DNA from: Rugalucina vietnamica
Lineage: Eukaryota > Mollusca > Bivalvia > Lucinida > Lucinidae
Assembly: GCA_964017185.1 (NCBI GenBank)
Contig: OZ024876.1
Coordinates: forward strand, 26,566,278 to 26,630,277
Direction of reading: 5' to 3'
DNA length: 64,000 nt
Positions 9,616 to 21,514 of this stretch are shown one piece after another. The position numbers and the translations under genes were made by a program. Position 1 is the first letter of the stretch, and each line of letters begins with the position of its first letter. Below the pieces are notes generated by a model. That model was not told the DNA's origin and made no database searches. It saw only the letters and a list, made by a program, of their open reading frames with translations.

Positions 9616-11018
9616 TTTTGAATACTTCGAGTGGCGAATCTGTGCATTCAGAAACAGAGGTTCTCAGGAGAACCAGAGTAAACAAAAGTTTGGCACATCT
9701 CGAGAAATTCTGCCATCAGCATTCCCAACATTATAACTTGATCATTGGCATGGGCAGCCATAGAGGATAATGCGGGATCACGTTATTGCAACAAGACAAG
9801 CGACATACTGTACATTTAATATCCATGTTAATGTATGATATCTAGCATAATTTTATTCGTGAAATGCGAATCATGCTGTACAGGAAGGTTTGTAACATGC
9901 GTGTTTAGTGAATGAAAATTTTCAGTATTCGGCTTAATCAAATGCTTTGATTACATGTACACACAAGGTTTGCATGCATTTCAGTCAATGCGTGGTAGGT
10001 GTGAACACGTGTCTATGCATTCCATGGCCATTTTATTTATCGGTATCATACATGTATAAAATCGTATCATATACTTCAACGCAAAACAAATGCAACAATT
10101 TACATTCTCGTTTTCTTATACATTACCCATGCAAGGATATTTTTGAAAGTATATTTTATGTCCCTACACAATGAGTAATGATTTGCCATAAACGGTTTTT
10201 GATCGCATGTTTTCGTTCTGACGTTAAGAATGTGACGTTTGTGTTTTTTAACAATTGTGTCTAAAATATGGATTTTTATTTCGATTTAGAAATACTGACA
10301 GCATCAATCGATAGCCTGGTATCTGTACAAACAGAAAACAACAAAAAAGTTTGGAAATTATTGTTTAGAAGCACTCTTAGTTGATGCGTTTCTTTGGTTA
10401 CATTAACTTATTTTTTCAAACAGCTAATTGCATACTCCTTATGCCCGGCTAGGACACAATCTTTTTGTCGTTTGTGCCATGTACTGATGGCTACATTATG
10501 CCATAAAAACGTTTCGATTATTGATATCCGTTTGCATATTAACAGCCAATTACGTCAAAACTTAAACACGTCACACATACGTAATAAACGTCAACTAATG
10601 CATACATTTTCCATGGTTGCGTTTGTGGTCCTTCTTGCTTTTAAAAACAAACATTGGTTTCAAATTTTATTTTCGCATAAATGCAAGGTATTGCACCTCT
10701 GTGACTTTTAAAAATTGGATTACCTTTAAAACTTGACGTTTTCTCAGCAACCATAAGCAGCAGCGTTCTGATTTTCATGTTGTATGCAGGGCAAAGAACT
10801 GGACTTGTCAATCGTAATATCACCGAAAGAAATTTTTTAGTCGATAAAGTTATATAAGTAATGCGAAACTTTTGTAATTAAGTAGATAAAAATGAAGAAC
10901 ACGAATGCCTAAACAATTAGAAGTCGAATATGATCCCTCTGTTAAAGCGAGGAAAAGATTCCAGCAAAGTTCAGCGAAGGGAGTGTTACAGTCTACAAGT
11001 CTCGTAAGTGACAGGTAC
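9616..11018. other. Gene-free stretch, nothing recognised
   Basis: About 1.4 kb of A+T-rich sequence. Several 60-105-codon frames lack any similarity or splice context. No repeat family member was identified. Confidence 0.4.
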
Positions 11019-11285
11019 CATCAGGCAAAAATATCCATGCAATGAATACCCCATCAAACCCCACAATCATATGGTAAAACTGGGGTTTGCAGGGGTATAC
11101 CTTTTTTCGTATTTTTGATCCAAAACACAGAGTGTGGGTTCTCGTTAGAGGTGAGACGGTTCTAACGTGTACCCACAAACAATGTTTTGAACCATTTTTT
11201 TTACAATGAAATTTTCAATTTTTACAGCTGAAAAAAAAAAAAAAAAAAACATCTCTGTATACTGCATGGACAAGTTTTCGTAATG
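11019..11285 (+). mobile_element. Family A foldback MITE, copy 3
   Basis: Left ATCCATGCAATGAATACCCC; right CTGCATGGACAAGTTTTCG. The central hairpin is intact (GGGTTCTCGTTAGAGG ... GGTTCTAACGTGTACCC). Contains an A19 run. Confidence 0.85.
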
Positions 11286-11376
11286 AAGAGTTGTCATACA
11301 TCGAAAAATGTCCTGTTGCAGTTTTGTGACCCCGAATTATCCTCTATCGCTGCCCATGGCAATGTTCAAGTTATCT

Positions 11377-11872
11377 GGCGCCCAGGGATCTCCATCGTCG
11401 GACAGCTTACTCAATCTGCGAGTCATCGTTTTTGATTCATCATGGTGGTTATATTGATTTATTTGTTTGTCTATGATTCTTTGACTAGTTAGAGATTGAC
11501 CACGAGGACCGAACTACTAACTAAATGCTGTGAACCACTGCATGTTAGGGCTCTGTAAAATCGATTTAAGCCCGCCAGTAATTTTATATTACTGATCGTT
11601 CCAAGGCGATACATCTGCGGTGCTTCTTATTGTTTTATGTCTTTTTGTTTAATTTTTTTGTGCTGGTTGTGCCTGATGTATGTTTTCATAATTTTAGTTA
11701 AGTTTTGGCAACTGAGTGGCCACCTATTATGAAAATAGCTGCTCATTCATCTTACAATGGGTTTTCATGGTATACGTACCTGATTGTTAATTTAGTTTTT
11801 TCCCACCTCAGTTTTTGGAGTGGGAATCTCCTTCTGATTGCGCCTTTTCCTGATCGTTGCCTACTTTTAATC
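11377..11872 (+). mobile_element. Penelope-like 3' tail fragment (b)
   Basis: Plus-oriented copy of most of the 3' region of the element at 1.6-3.7 kb. It begins at CGCCCAGGGATCTCCATCG and ends at TGATCGTTGCCTAC, just short of the usual terminus. 5' truncated, non-coding. Confidence 0.8.
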
Positions 11873-12211
11873 CCAAAAAGTAATTTACGAAATCGATTTT
11901 ATTTCATGACAGGGCTGATGATGTACTCAAGCATTTTTGTTGGAACATTGACGTGCGCAATTATACTAGTACTTCACAGTTGTCATGACACCGCGGATAG
12001 CAGCTCGATCTAAACAGACACACTGTTTGTCCGCAGGGCTTATTAATCAACTTTAGCTGCTAATGGTGTCACAGTGCGAATCGCTGAGTTACGAAATAAT
12101 AAGTACATGAAGTACGCTTGGTAATTCAAAACATTTCATCTTGGCTATCAGTCGATCAGACGAGCCCTTAACAATATTAGTTTTTTTAACACATCATGGA
12201 AACATCTACGT

Positions 12212-12492
12212 CATCAGGAAAACACGTCCGTGCAATATATGCCGTCTTAAACCAAACTTTTATATAGAAAAACCGGGCTATGCAGGAGTAGACGTATTTT
12301 TTCTTATTTTTGCTCCAAAACATAGATTGTGGGTACTCGTTAGAACCACCTCGCCGTGGCGGTTCTAACGTGTACCCACAATCTATATTTTGAGCAAAAA
12401 TAAGAAAGATAAAAAAAAAAAATCAGCTGAAAATTTTCAATTTTTAAAGCTCGAAAAATCTCTGTTTATTGCCAGGGCAAGTTTTCGTAATG
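12212..12492 (+). mobile_element. Family A foldback MITE, copy 4 (best hairpin)
   Basis: 281 bp. The central hairpin is almost perfect: CATAGATTGTGGGTACTCG on the left, CGTGTACCCACAATCTATAT on the right, around GTTAGAACCACCTCGCCGTG. Left terminus AACACGTCCGTGCAATA; right terminus CAGGGCAAGTTTTCGTAATG. Confidence 0.88.
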
Positions 12493-13046
12493 TGTACGTG
12501 TGAATAGACACCATCAAACACCCACTTACATGACTTTATAGTAACACAATCCCTACACGGATGTAGGTAAAATCAATAATTCATAAAATATCTGATAAAC
12601 GTTTAATACTTTCATAAAAATACAAATGGTTTGAAAAAATATGAAAAAAATTTATGGCATTAATATTTAATAGATAAAAATGGTATGAGAAAAATAAAGC
12701 CTAAAGCAACAGAAAATATCATACCGTTGTATCAATGCACATCCCCAAAAATCCCAAAATGCTCGATGTAATCAGAGAAAACATACCTATACTTGAGGAA
12801 GACAGTATAATACGACGTTTGCTTTCAAACAAGAAACTTATTAAAAAACAGCCTTATAATCTCGTCTTCTTACAAAGGAAAATTTCCGATTAAATGACAA
12901 GTGAGGTGTAACAAACCGACCTGCGTTTGCTGGAAGGAAGTGCAATGTAATTTAATTGTTGAATTAATTTTAAGGTTCATGAAAATATGTCATGTGATGT
13001 AAGTAATGTTGTTTATGCAATGAAGTGTAGGGACTGCTGGCCCTAA
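12493..13046. other. Gene-free stretch, nothing recognised
   Basis: A+T-rich spacer between repeat copies. Confidence 0.4.
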
Positions 13047-13220
13047 CTTGACGGGTCTTAAGCTGATCAGCGCCTTTGTTTTCGCTTCACGGATAGTATA
13101 ATTTCTCTTCTTTCCAAATAAAAAAATATCCAGTCTCAAGCCCTCTTCTGTGCTTGTACAGCTCGGTAAGTGTCGGACTTGTTCGGAAACCACATTCAGT
13201 TGTTGGTGTTCGCATATGTC
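13047..13220 (+). mobile_element. Family B foldback MITE fragment, copy 2
   Basis: The right two thirds of the element: AGCTGATCAGCGCCTTTGTT, then the CTTCTGTGCTTGTACAGC segment, then GGAAACCACATT and a worn right end. The left arm is missing. Confidence 0.7.
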
Positions 13221-13371
13221 ATTTGCTTCCAATGTTAGATATCGTCAAGTCTCTCATCACTTTACAGCGTTTCGCAATTGAGCCGAGACGCCAGAAAAAC
13301 GATCTTCGGGGTCTGACGCAAACCAGTCGCAAAAAAGGGCTAGACTCTTGACATTTTGGGTAAAAATAGAG

Positions 13372-13487
13372 GAAGCAATGTACTATCTGTGTAGCGAAAA
13401 CAAAGTCGCTGATCAGCTGTGAAGTTACCTGATCAGCGCCTTTGTTTTCGCACATGTGAAATTCCAGATTTCTCATGATGTTTCTCA
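13372..13487. mobile_element. Family B foldback MITE fragment, copy 3
   Basis: A hairpin core with GCGAAAACAAAG and CTTTGTTTTCGC arms around GCTGATCAGCTGTG. The ends are eroded. Confidence 0.6.
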
Positions 13488-14596
13488 ATTAACGTAAAAT
13501 TGATTGAAACCTGATGTAGCCCAGGTATCATGTGTATGTAATATGAAGCATCAATGGATTAATGAAAAGAGAATGATGCTGCAACCATACTGTCGTACAT
13601 TTTGTGACAGAGATTGTGACACATATTATAACAGGGTCATATTATAATAAAAACCCTTTTTTCAAATGTATATACAGTCGACTAAACAATGCATATGAGC
13701 GCGGATTTGACGAAAGGGGTCTTCGAGCTTTCAAGTACATTTTAGGCTATTAAAAATCTTTATTTGAAATATTTGGCATGCTCTGATATTTATTTCATAC
13801 AGCCTTAAGTTTTGTAACACAATCCAAGACACATACATTTTTTTAATGAATCAAAACAATGTTATCTGTATCATGTATGTTGCCATGGCAACGTTGCGCC
13901 AAAAGGACTACCCTAATTTTAAAACCCAGGTACGCACTTTGTTATGCACGTTTTATCAAATACAAATATGTACTGTGTGAATCCTTGCAGAGGTGTTAAA
14001 CTTCAAGAAACGCATAGAATTTCGAGAATTTTAGTCTTTCTTTTCATAACAGTGCTATAAAGACGTTAACGTCATCAACGTCCAAACGTCATAAACAGTT
14101 TTCATGACGTCATGTTTAGATTGCATCCGCTCATATCTTTTCTATTTGTATCTCTTCAAATGGTCAGGAAATACTCAGAGAAACTTGGTCTTTCATGTGT
14201 TATCAATACCTTAATTTTGATTTTTTTCTGCCATAAGACCCCTTTGTCAGCCCATACGTTCAAACTACCACATTAATGGTTAAATATACAGCAGAAAGCT
14301 GACTGATACATAACCGACTTGGGCATTAACCGACTTTGGCATTTCTCTGTTGGTTGTCGATATGTTTTATAACCGATTATTTCAACGATCTACAATTTAT
14401 TCTTTCTAGGCTACATTACATGTAAGTGCGTAATTGTAAGTTTTCTTCTGTCTTACATGCACGTGGCTGTATGTACAAGTAACACCTTACTTAAACATCA
14501 ACACAGGACCCAATGCAATTCCAAAATCTTAAACTGAATACGCACTTGCCCTAACATGATTGGCTGTTAAATGGCAAACATTTCGGCACAAAATGA
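13488..14596. other. Gene-free stretch, nothing recognised
   Basis: A+T-rich spacer. Several ACGTCAT motifs cluster at 14055-14115 without a gene near them. Confidence 0.4.
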
Positions 14597-14800
14597 ACTC
14601 ATATAAACCTGGCGTCCTTTTTATAGGACATATGCAAGCAGTATACCAGAACGCGGCGTACCATCTGGTGCTATTCTAATGCTTAAAACTAATTACTTCA
14701 TTGGAAGACAATTAAATAAATCACTCCTGATACCCCTAAACGACAGTCGACTGTCCCCAGTATAAAGATTTGAAAGTTTACTCGTCCTTAATGGGTTAAA
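14597..14800 (+). mobile_element. Family C hairpin element, copy 2
   Basis: Starts AACCTGGCGTCC and ends CTCGTCCTTAATGGGTTAA. The hairpin left arm is partly deleted. Confidence 0.65.
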
Positions 14801-14934
14801 GCTATTAGAGTTGTTCTATAGAATGTATTATACTAACTTAATGACCATACTTGTATTGATTTTACAGTTTAAATCCTATTAAAGTCTAAGATACTGTAAT
14901 TGTATCTCATTTGGTCTGTACACAAGATAGGAGG

Positions 14935-16394
14935 ATTCAGATAGAAAATAAAACGAGAGGACTATTGGCACTGAGAACGCTCACATGAGTTTTGGTCTTT
15001 GAAAAATGACTTTTGACCAAAATGACCTCGACCTTGAATGCTCACATAACCTCATTGACTCTGTAAGTTGTCTGTATCTACCTACATTTAGGACACAGGC
15101 TACAAAACATTCTGAAAAATCACGTTTTCACTTTTTTACACTAAACAGCAAACATGATCAAATTTGACCTAACCGTAAAATAGGACAATGACAACCCAAG
15201 GCCATGATTTATTACAAATGTGATTGGCCAAAGTCTATGATGCTACATACCAAATGTTGTTGAAATCGGTTCACCGGTTTCAGGGAAGAAGATGTTATAT
15301 TTTTACCATAGATGGGTATGACAGCCATATGGGACATGTGACCTAGAACATTAAATTTTATATAAACTTTGATTCCCTCCTTCATAAGGATATTCCAAAT
15401 ATAGTTTGGCTATGGATTGTCAGGCTGCATTTGAAAAAGTAAGTAGGTTATGGCTATGTAAAATCGATATAAGCCCGCCAGTAATTTTATATAACTGATC
15501 GTTTCAAGGCGATACTTCTGTGTTGGTTCTTTTTATTTTATGGCTTGGTGTTTAAATTTTTTGTGCTATTGGCGCCTTATGTATGTTTTCATATTTTAGT
15601 TAAGTTTAGGTAATGAGTGGCCACCTATTGGGAAAATAGCTGCTCATTCGGCTTACAACATGTTATCTTGGGCTGATTGTTAATTTAGTTTTTCCCACCT
15701 CGGGTTTTGAGTGGGAATCTTTTTCTGATTGCGCCTTTTCCTGATCTTTGCCTACTTGTACCTTTTTAGATTTAATATGTAAATCATCTTTTGCAGAGGA
15801 GAAGACATTTGTTTAAGTTTTTACCATATATGAGCATGACGGTCATTTTGGTCATATGGCCTATAACATTTGTATAAACTTTGATTCACCCTTCCTAAGG
15901 ATGCATCACATGCAGTGTGGCTTTGAAAAAATAAGCCTTTGGCCAAGATCAAGAAACGACCTTGATCTTGAATACTCACACAACCTCATTTCTCATTACA
16001 TTGTCTGTATATACCTACTTTCAGGTCACAGGTTATTAAATTTCATGAAAATAAAATGACTTTTTTTCCATTAATAAGCCTATGTGGCCACATTTGACTT
16101 AACTGTAAAACAGGTACAGGTCAACTTAAGGTCTTGACAAATTATGATGGGCTAGTCGCTAATGCTGCATACCAAGTTTCGTTGAAATCGGTCCACCAGT
16201 GTTAGAATAAAACAAGTTTTAAGGTGTTTACCATATATGTACATGGCGGCCATCTTGGTCTCTTTAAACTAGATCATTTATACAAATTTCGGTCCCCCCT
16301 TTCTAACGATGCTCCACATGAAGGCTTCAGGGAATACGATGTTTGAACAACAATGACGGACGCCAGAGCATTGGCTCAAGTGAGCTAAAACGTG
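14935..16394 (+). repeat. Tandem ~400-bp repeat, Helitron-like end, interrupted by a retroelement tail
   Basis: Recurring phrases mark partial units. TTTACCATATATG then GTGACC or GGCC recur near 15299, 15815 and 16222; GACCTTGAATGCTCACA and GACCTTGATCTTGAATACTC lie near 15028 and 15956; GTTGAAATCGGT with CACC follows. The last unit ends in GACGGACGCCAGAGC and then a small hairpin GCTCAAGTGAGC followed by TAAAA. A hairpin followed by CTAA resembles a Helitron/Helentron 3' end; that family link is inference. A Penelope-like tail (15446-15766) splits the array. A related unit lies at 52.2-52.7 kb. Confidence 0.6.
15446..15766 (+). mobile_element. Penelope-like 3' tail fragment (c)
   Basis: Begins GGTTATGGCTATGTAAAATC and ends at the canonical CCTACTTGTACCTTTTT. 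Inserted in the ~400-bp tandem repeat. Confidence 0.85.
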
Positions 16395-16440
16395 TCTTAG
16401 TTCTGTAAAAAACAAAACTATTTTTAATGTGTGCTAAAAC

Positions 16441-16555
16441 GCAAACGAGTCCATGCGATGAATAACCCCTTTTACCAAACCTTTATAATAGTGAAAATCG
16501 GGTTTACATGGATTTGCCTTTTCCTTATTATTTTTGTTCCACAACATAGATTTCA
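16441..16555 (+). mobile_element. Family A foldback MITE, left half only (copy 5)
   Basis: Left end ACGAGTCCATGCGATGAATA through ACAACATAGATTT; the right half is absent. Confidence 0.65.
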
Positions 16556-16654
16556 GTACACACAATCAACTGAAATGGGGTAAGTCTTGGGCATGTGTGA
16601 AGGAGTTACCTGTACATGTAATTGCATTAAAGGGCAATGCGATAAAGTTAAATG

Positions 16655-17085
16655 TAGGCAGTGATCGGGAAATGGTGCAATCAGAAAGAAGTTCCCACTC
16701 AAAAATCCAAGGTGTTGACAATCATGAACTTATAGTAAGAAACAATATCGTAAGCCGAGAGTAAGCAGCTATTTCCCAACAGGCCGTCACTCAGTTACCC
16801 AATTTAACTAAACATGAAAACGTACATAAGATGCAAACAGAATAAAATATCAACGCCAACACAAAAAATAGAACCTTTACAGAAGTATTGCCTTCGAACG
16901 ATCAGTAATAAAAACACTTTTTTTTTTTTTTTTTGGGGGGGGGGGGCTTCATCTAGTTTAACAGGCGCCTAACCTTACCCTTCATCTAGTTTAACAGGCG
17001 CCTAACCTTACCCTTAGCTACTGCAGTGGTACTGTACACAACATTTAGAGTTAAGGTACTTGTGGTTCATCTCTAATTAGTCAAT
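16655..17085 (-). mobile_element. Penelope-like 3' tail fragment (d)
   Basis: Minus-oriented and worn. AAATGGTGCAATCAGAAAG and GCAGCTATTTCCCAACAGG match the tail. It contains a T17 run followed by a G13 run (16919-16947) and a 34-bp direct duplication (CTTCATCTAGTTTAACAGGC ...) just after. Confidence 0.75.
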
Positions 17086-17143
17086 TAATATTAAAAAAAA
17101 AACAATACATTATGATAACATGTTACAAAATATTTACAAAATA

Positions 17144-17252
17144 TTTATAGCTGTCAACCTTGTCGATATGTTAACTATTTAGTAATGCAAAAATAGAAAT
17201 CGTCAGGTCGACAGGTTGACAAGGCTATACTAGCTATAAATATTAAGGTTAT
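17144..17252. repeat. Inverted repeat with ~30-bp arms
   Basis: Left AATATTTATAGCTGTCAACC..., right its complement with a small insertion (GGTTGACAAGGC ... AGCTATAAATATT). Confidence 0.65.
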
Positions 17253-17714
17253 AGGATATTCGAGATTCCACATTATGAGATGACATGTTTTTTGCGACGT
17301 CATGAACGTTTGACGTCATCTTACGTAATGTTCTGTGACGGTAACATGTCAACCCTGTCGAACTTGACATCCTGTCAACCCGCGAATCTGATAAATATGT
17401 AAACTTGTTCTACCTATTAGCAATGCAAAATAAAATAAATAAATAATTAAAAAATACAAATCCGATTTACGTGTGAACGTGAAAAAACACCCTTAGTCGT
17501 ATACTGGACTTGACCCAACTTTCTTGATGCAGAAATCACACCAACTTGTTAATCCGGGTGCCCAATGTCCATGTTTATAACATGTTTTCAAATAGTAGCG
17601 TGTCATACATCACATTGCCTAGTAAAACGCATTCTTACGAATATGAAAACTCATAATTATAGAGAAGTCGTAGTTGAAAAAAAAAACAAACACGTCCCTG
17701 ATTGGTATCGAACG

Positions 17715-17921
17715 CGGATCACCCTTTTATGGGACACAGGCAAACAGAGTAGCCCCAGTTGTGACGCTGCAGAACGCGGCGTCCCATCTGGGGCTATTCT
17801 GTTTGCATAGATAATTTTTATCGAAAAATTGAATAAAAATCACTCCTGACGCCCCTACAAATAAAAGTGGACTCATCCAATTGATAATGATGGGAGAATC
17901 CATTCGTCAAACATGGGTTAA
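17715..17921 (+). mobile_element. Family C hairpin element, copy 3
   Basis: Full hairpin CAAACAGAGTAGCCCCAG / CTGGGGCTATTCTGTTTG with a GACGCTGCAGAACGCGGCGTC inner stem region. Right end CCATTCGTCAAACATGGG. Confidence 0.75.
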
Positions 17922-18051
17922 GGAACAGTGATCAAAGAGTTGAGAAAAAACATGTCAGGGAGAGCTTGGAAGAAAGGTGGTTGTTTTTCTCTCAGGGAGC
18001 AGGAAACTAAAACACCCCTTCTCCCCTCTTGGTAGGACTTCGCTCGTGTCG

Positions 18052-18279
18052 CATTACGACAACACGCCCATGCAATATACAGAGATTTTTAAGTTGTACA
18101 GGATGAAAAGTGTCCATAGATTTTTCATTGTTTTGCGCAAAACTTAGATTGTGGGTTACAGGTTCTATCTATGTTTTGGATCAGAAATAATAATACTGTA
18201 ATAGGCCAGCATACTCCAGTTTTACTTTATAAAAGTGGATTTTAAGGGGCATTTATTTCAGGGACATGTTTTTCTGATG
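18052..18279 (-). mobile_element. Family A foldback MITE, copy 6 (reverse orientation)
   Basis: Starts CATTACGACAACACGCCCAT and ends GGACATGTTTTTCTGATG. The central hairpin is partly deleted. Confidence 0.75.
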
Positions 18280-18845
18280 AACTAAGATTACTGTTATGTA
18301 ACACGAAGGCTCATTTACAATCACGAAGGCAACTCTAACATGGATGTAATTGTAAGTTCATTTATTTCCTGGTAGGTTTTCAGGAATCAACCTTAAACGA
18401 TTCTTTAACATGCGATAATCCAGCTACCAACTTGTATTGGATCGATCGAATTGTCACCAATCGCATGGAGTATATATATAACTAAAGGAAGACATCATTT
18501 AAAGTACAATTAAATACCTAGACTTTACAAATAACGCATAAACAAAGTCACGGACTAGCATTTCACACTCTCCCAAATGATTTGAGCGTTTCACTGCTCT
18601 TAAGATTTATTACACATGTAAGAGTGTATTTATGGCGAACTCTTGGGCGTACTTATAAACTTTTGGGCGTACTTATAACATAATGTAACATGTATACTAG
18701 TATATCTTAGTCCGTCAAATACGTGAATTGTCTTCTCCGAAATCCATCGATATTGGTCTACTTCTGGACCAATTTCGTATAGATCTACATTTGACTGTGA
18801 ATATAGGCACGTACAACTCCACGAGACCATGCAGGAAAGCGATAC
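18280..18845. other. Gene-free stretch, nothing recognised
   Basis: A+T-rich. A short direct repeat AACTTTTGGGCGTACTTATAA-like phrase occurs twice at 18640-18680. Confidence 0.4.
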
Positions 18846-19121
18846 TCGAAAACACGCCCACGAAATATACGGAAAAATTTTTTGGTTGAAAAAATGAAAA
18901 TTTTCACTGGAAAAAATATTGATATTTTATATACTTTTGCTCAAAACATTGATTGTGGGTACACGTTAGTAACGCCTCGCCGTGGCGGTTCTAACGAGTA
19001 CCCAAAATCAATGTTTTAGATTAAAAATAAGCAAAATAGGTATACCCCTGTAAGCCCCAGTTTTACTACATAAACGTGGGGTTTTAAGGGGGTATACATT
19101 TTACGGACATGTTTTCCTGAT
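18846..19121 (-). mobile_element. Family A foldback MITE, copy 7 (reverse orientation)
   Basis: 276 bp with an intact central hairpin (GTGGGTACACGTTAGTAACG ... CGGTTCTAACGAGTACCC). Ends AACACGCCCACGAAATATAC and GGACATGTTTTCCTGAT. Confidence 0.85.
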
Positions 19122-19384
19122 AAAACGAACCGTGTTGAGATTTTAAAGTGACGTTTATTAAAGTGTTCTACATGTTTGTATAAATTTTTGGAATTATGAA
19201 ATGGAAACGCCGTTCTTGATAAAACCAAATGATTGATATGCCTATTATAAGTTTCCAAGTAATATTAAATATTAATGAACTAAGTTGCAGTATGATGAAT
19301 ATCGTCTGTGTCTATCTGACATCCTAAATCCATCACATGGCTAGAAATATAAATAGACAGTCCAAGAACCCATACAAATACATT

Positions 19385-19639
19385 CATCAGAAAATCATGT
19401 CCCTGGAATGTATACCCCCTTAAACCCCAATTTTATGTAGAAAAACTGGGGTTCGCAAGGGTATACCTAATTTCCTTATTTTTGCTCCAAGACATAATTT
19501 GTAGGTACCCGCTGAGGCGGTTCTAACGTGTACACACAATCTATGTTTTGAGCAAAAATGAGAAAAATATCAAAAGTTTATGCAGTAAATATTTTCATTT
19601 TTACAACTAAAAAATCTCTGTACGAATATCTTAGTAATG
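19385..19639 (+). mobile_element. Family A foldback MITE, copy 8
   Basis: Left CATCAGAAAATCATGTCCC. The central hairpin is partly deleted and the right end is worn (ATATCTTAGTAATG). Confidence 0.75.
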
Positions 19640-19874
19640 CAAATACATTCAAAATCCTAACACATAGACCTGGCTGCGAAAAGAACAATTTAGAGAACAA
19701 ATAAAACAAACCGCAGATGAGCTTTTTCCCCAGCTAGGCGGACATGCATAGTACCAACTCAAACCAAAGACAGAGCAGAGCACAGCAATTAAGTGCAGAA
19801 GATAAATTATTTGAAAACATACCGATAAATACACCGTTCTTGACCTTGAATTAAATAATAGAGAGGATGTGTAG

Positions 19875-19975
19875 CGCCGCTTATTGTCAACGCGACGCTT
19901 AGTGTAAACGTTTGCAAAAAGCGGTGCAGTTGCAAGGCTTAGTGTCAACCAGGGCATGTGTTTACATTAAGCGGC
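19875..19975. mobile_element. Family E mini foldback element, copy 1
   Basis: 101 bp bounded by CGCCGCTTATTGTCAAC and GTGTTTACATTAAGCGGC. Inner CGCTTAGTGTAAAC and GCTTAGTGTCAACC echo the termini. Confidence 0.7.
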
Positions 19976-20209
19976 AATGATGCAGATGGAAAAAAACTGT
20001 CAACTGTTACTGCCAACATTTGTTTTGATTAATAAAATGTATGATTAATAAAATCAACGAAGATTTCTGCACTTCACTTGTGCCCTCACTTGGGTTCAGA
20101 CAAGAAATTACTTTATTCCCGGCTGTCATTTAATTTCTGACACTTGTCTACAAATATGGCAGTTCTGTGGTTGTCCATATAGCTCCCATTAATCAAGGAG
20201 CATTCATAA

Positions 20210-20415
20210 TTTTTTGGGGGGTTTGGTTGTCGCTTCGTCCTGGTCAACAGTTTTTCAGTCATGTTGGGATGGAGCCACCGCGTTCCTGCGTAGTTAATCA
20301 GTACTTATGGGAGCTGAAAGTGTCTTGCTCAAAGACGGTTACACGAACTCTTGAGGTTCGAAGCCAGGACCTCTTGATCCAGATCGCTCTAGCACTCAGC
20401 CACCGCACTCCCTAA
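20210..20415 (-). repeat. tRNA-derived SINE
   Basis: Read on the minus strand, GCGGTGGCTGAGTGCTAGAG supplies an A box and GGCTTCGAACCTC a B box. A conserved TTGAGCAAGACACTTT block follows, as in the Meta/core class of metazoan SINEs (family link inferred). The tail end is not sharply defined. Confidence 0.65.
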
Positions 20416-20664
20416 CATTCATACTTGAAATATAGATACTCTATACATAGCATCATACATGTATCGCTGGGTTCACAACGCCTGTGGGGAGCTAGATTTC
20501 AAGATATAGGACACCAAGTAATCGCTTGTGCTTTTGTTATCATTACTTTTAGTCTTAAGTTTGACAAAAACCGATCAGTATGCTTTTTAACTTGGACTAA
20601 AGGTGGCCTGCTTTGGTGACATCAGCTGCCAGTTTCCATGCCTATACATGTACGTGGGACTTGA

Positions 20665-20665
<1 letters not shown>

Positions 20666-20708
<43 letters not shown>
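20666..20708. repeat. (TAA)n microsatellite
   Basis: About 14 perfect trinucleotide units directly left of a family D element; an impure (TAA/TAG)n tract (21056-21109) lies on its right. Confidence 0.95.
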
Positions 20709-20710
<2 letters not shown>

Positions 20711-21056
20711 CGTATTCATTCTAATTAGCGCACAGTGCGCTTAACTTTTCAAAATATCTTTACGTTGAGGTAACAAAATATCGTTCCAATAAGCGCACAG
20801 TATGAAAGAAAACTACATTATAGACTTTCGTAATAACCATGTCAAAACTATCAATGGTAATGTCATATAAGTGTTCCAATCGTCGCGAAATATTTTTTCA
20901 TTGATTTAAGATACGTTTTAATGAGGTATTTATGTGTAAAATTTGTAAAAATATCAATATTTTAGTCGAGTATTGTGTGCGAGTGCGCAACTTTTTTCAG
21001 AAACCACCAGGGTGTGCGCTTATTGGAGCATGTGCGCTAATTAGAACGAATACGGT
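20709..21056. mobile_element. Family D inverted-repeat element, copy 1
   Basis: About 348 bp with ~26-bp terminal inverted repeats: CCGTATTCATTCTAATTAGC on the left and GCTAATTAGAACGAATACGG on the right, each continuing into GCGCACA. It sits inside a (TAA)n tract, consistent with a TA target. No ORF of note. A second copy is at 60.36 kb. Confidence 0.85.
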
Positions 21057-21171
21057 AATAATTATAATAATAATAATTAGAATAATGATAATAATTACAA
21101 TAATAATAATGATAAAAAAATCTGACTGTGCTTACAATAAGCATTGATGATGTACATATTATCGACACACG

Positions 21172-21306
21172 CGCCGCTTATTGTCAACAGTTGACACTAC
21201 CGGTTGCAACTGCCACCGTTACAGTCAACGTTAACACTAAGCGTTGCAGCTGCAACCGTTATTGTAAACATGTTGACACTAAGCGTTGCGTTTACAATAA
21301 GCGGCG
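21172..21306. mobile_element. Family E mini foldback element, copy 2
   Basis: 135 bp bounded by CGCCGCTTATTGTCAAC and GTTTACAATAAGCGGCG. Three inner repeats of a CACTAAGCGTTGC phrase alternate with CCGTTAYNGT-like spacers. Confidence 0.75.
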
Positions 21307-21464
21307 TTACAAGGCTGAAGTCGATTTTACTTGGCCAAGTCCCCAGACAAAGGGTTACTTACCCTTTGTTCACTGTAAGTAAATAAAAAAAAATAAATAC
21401 TCGTTTCTAATATAAGCTAATAAATAAAGTACCACAGAAAAAAATCATATAAGCACCGTGGTAA

Positions 21465-21514
<50 letters not shown>

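Noticed and set aside
21470-21511. Long poly-A as the tail of a processed gene
   Set aside because: No coding remnant precedes it on either strand and no flanking direct repeat was found.
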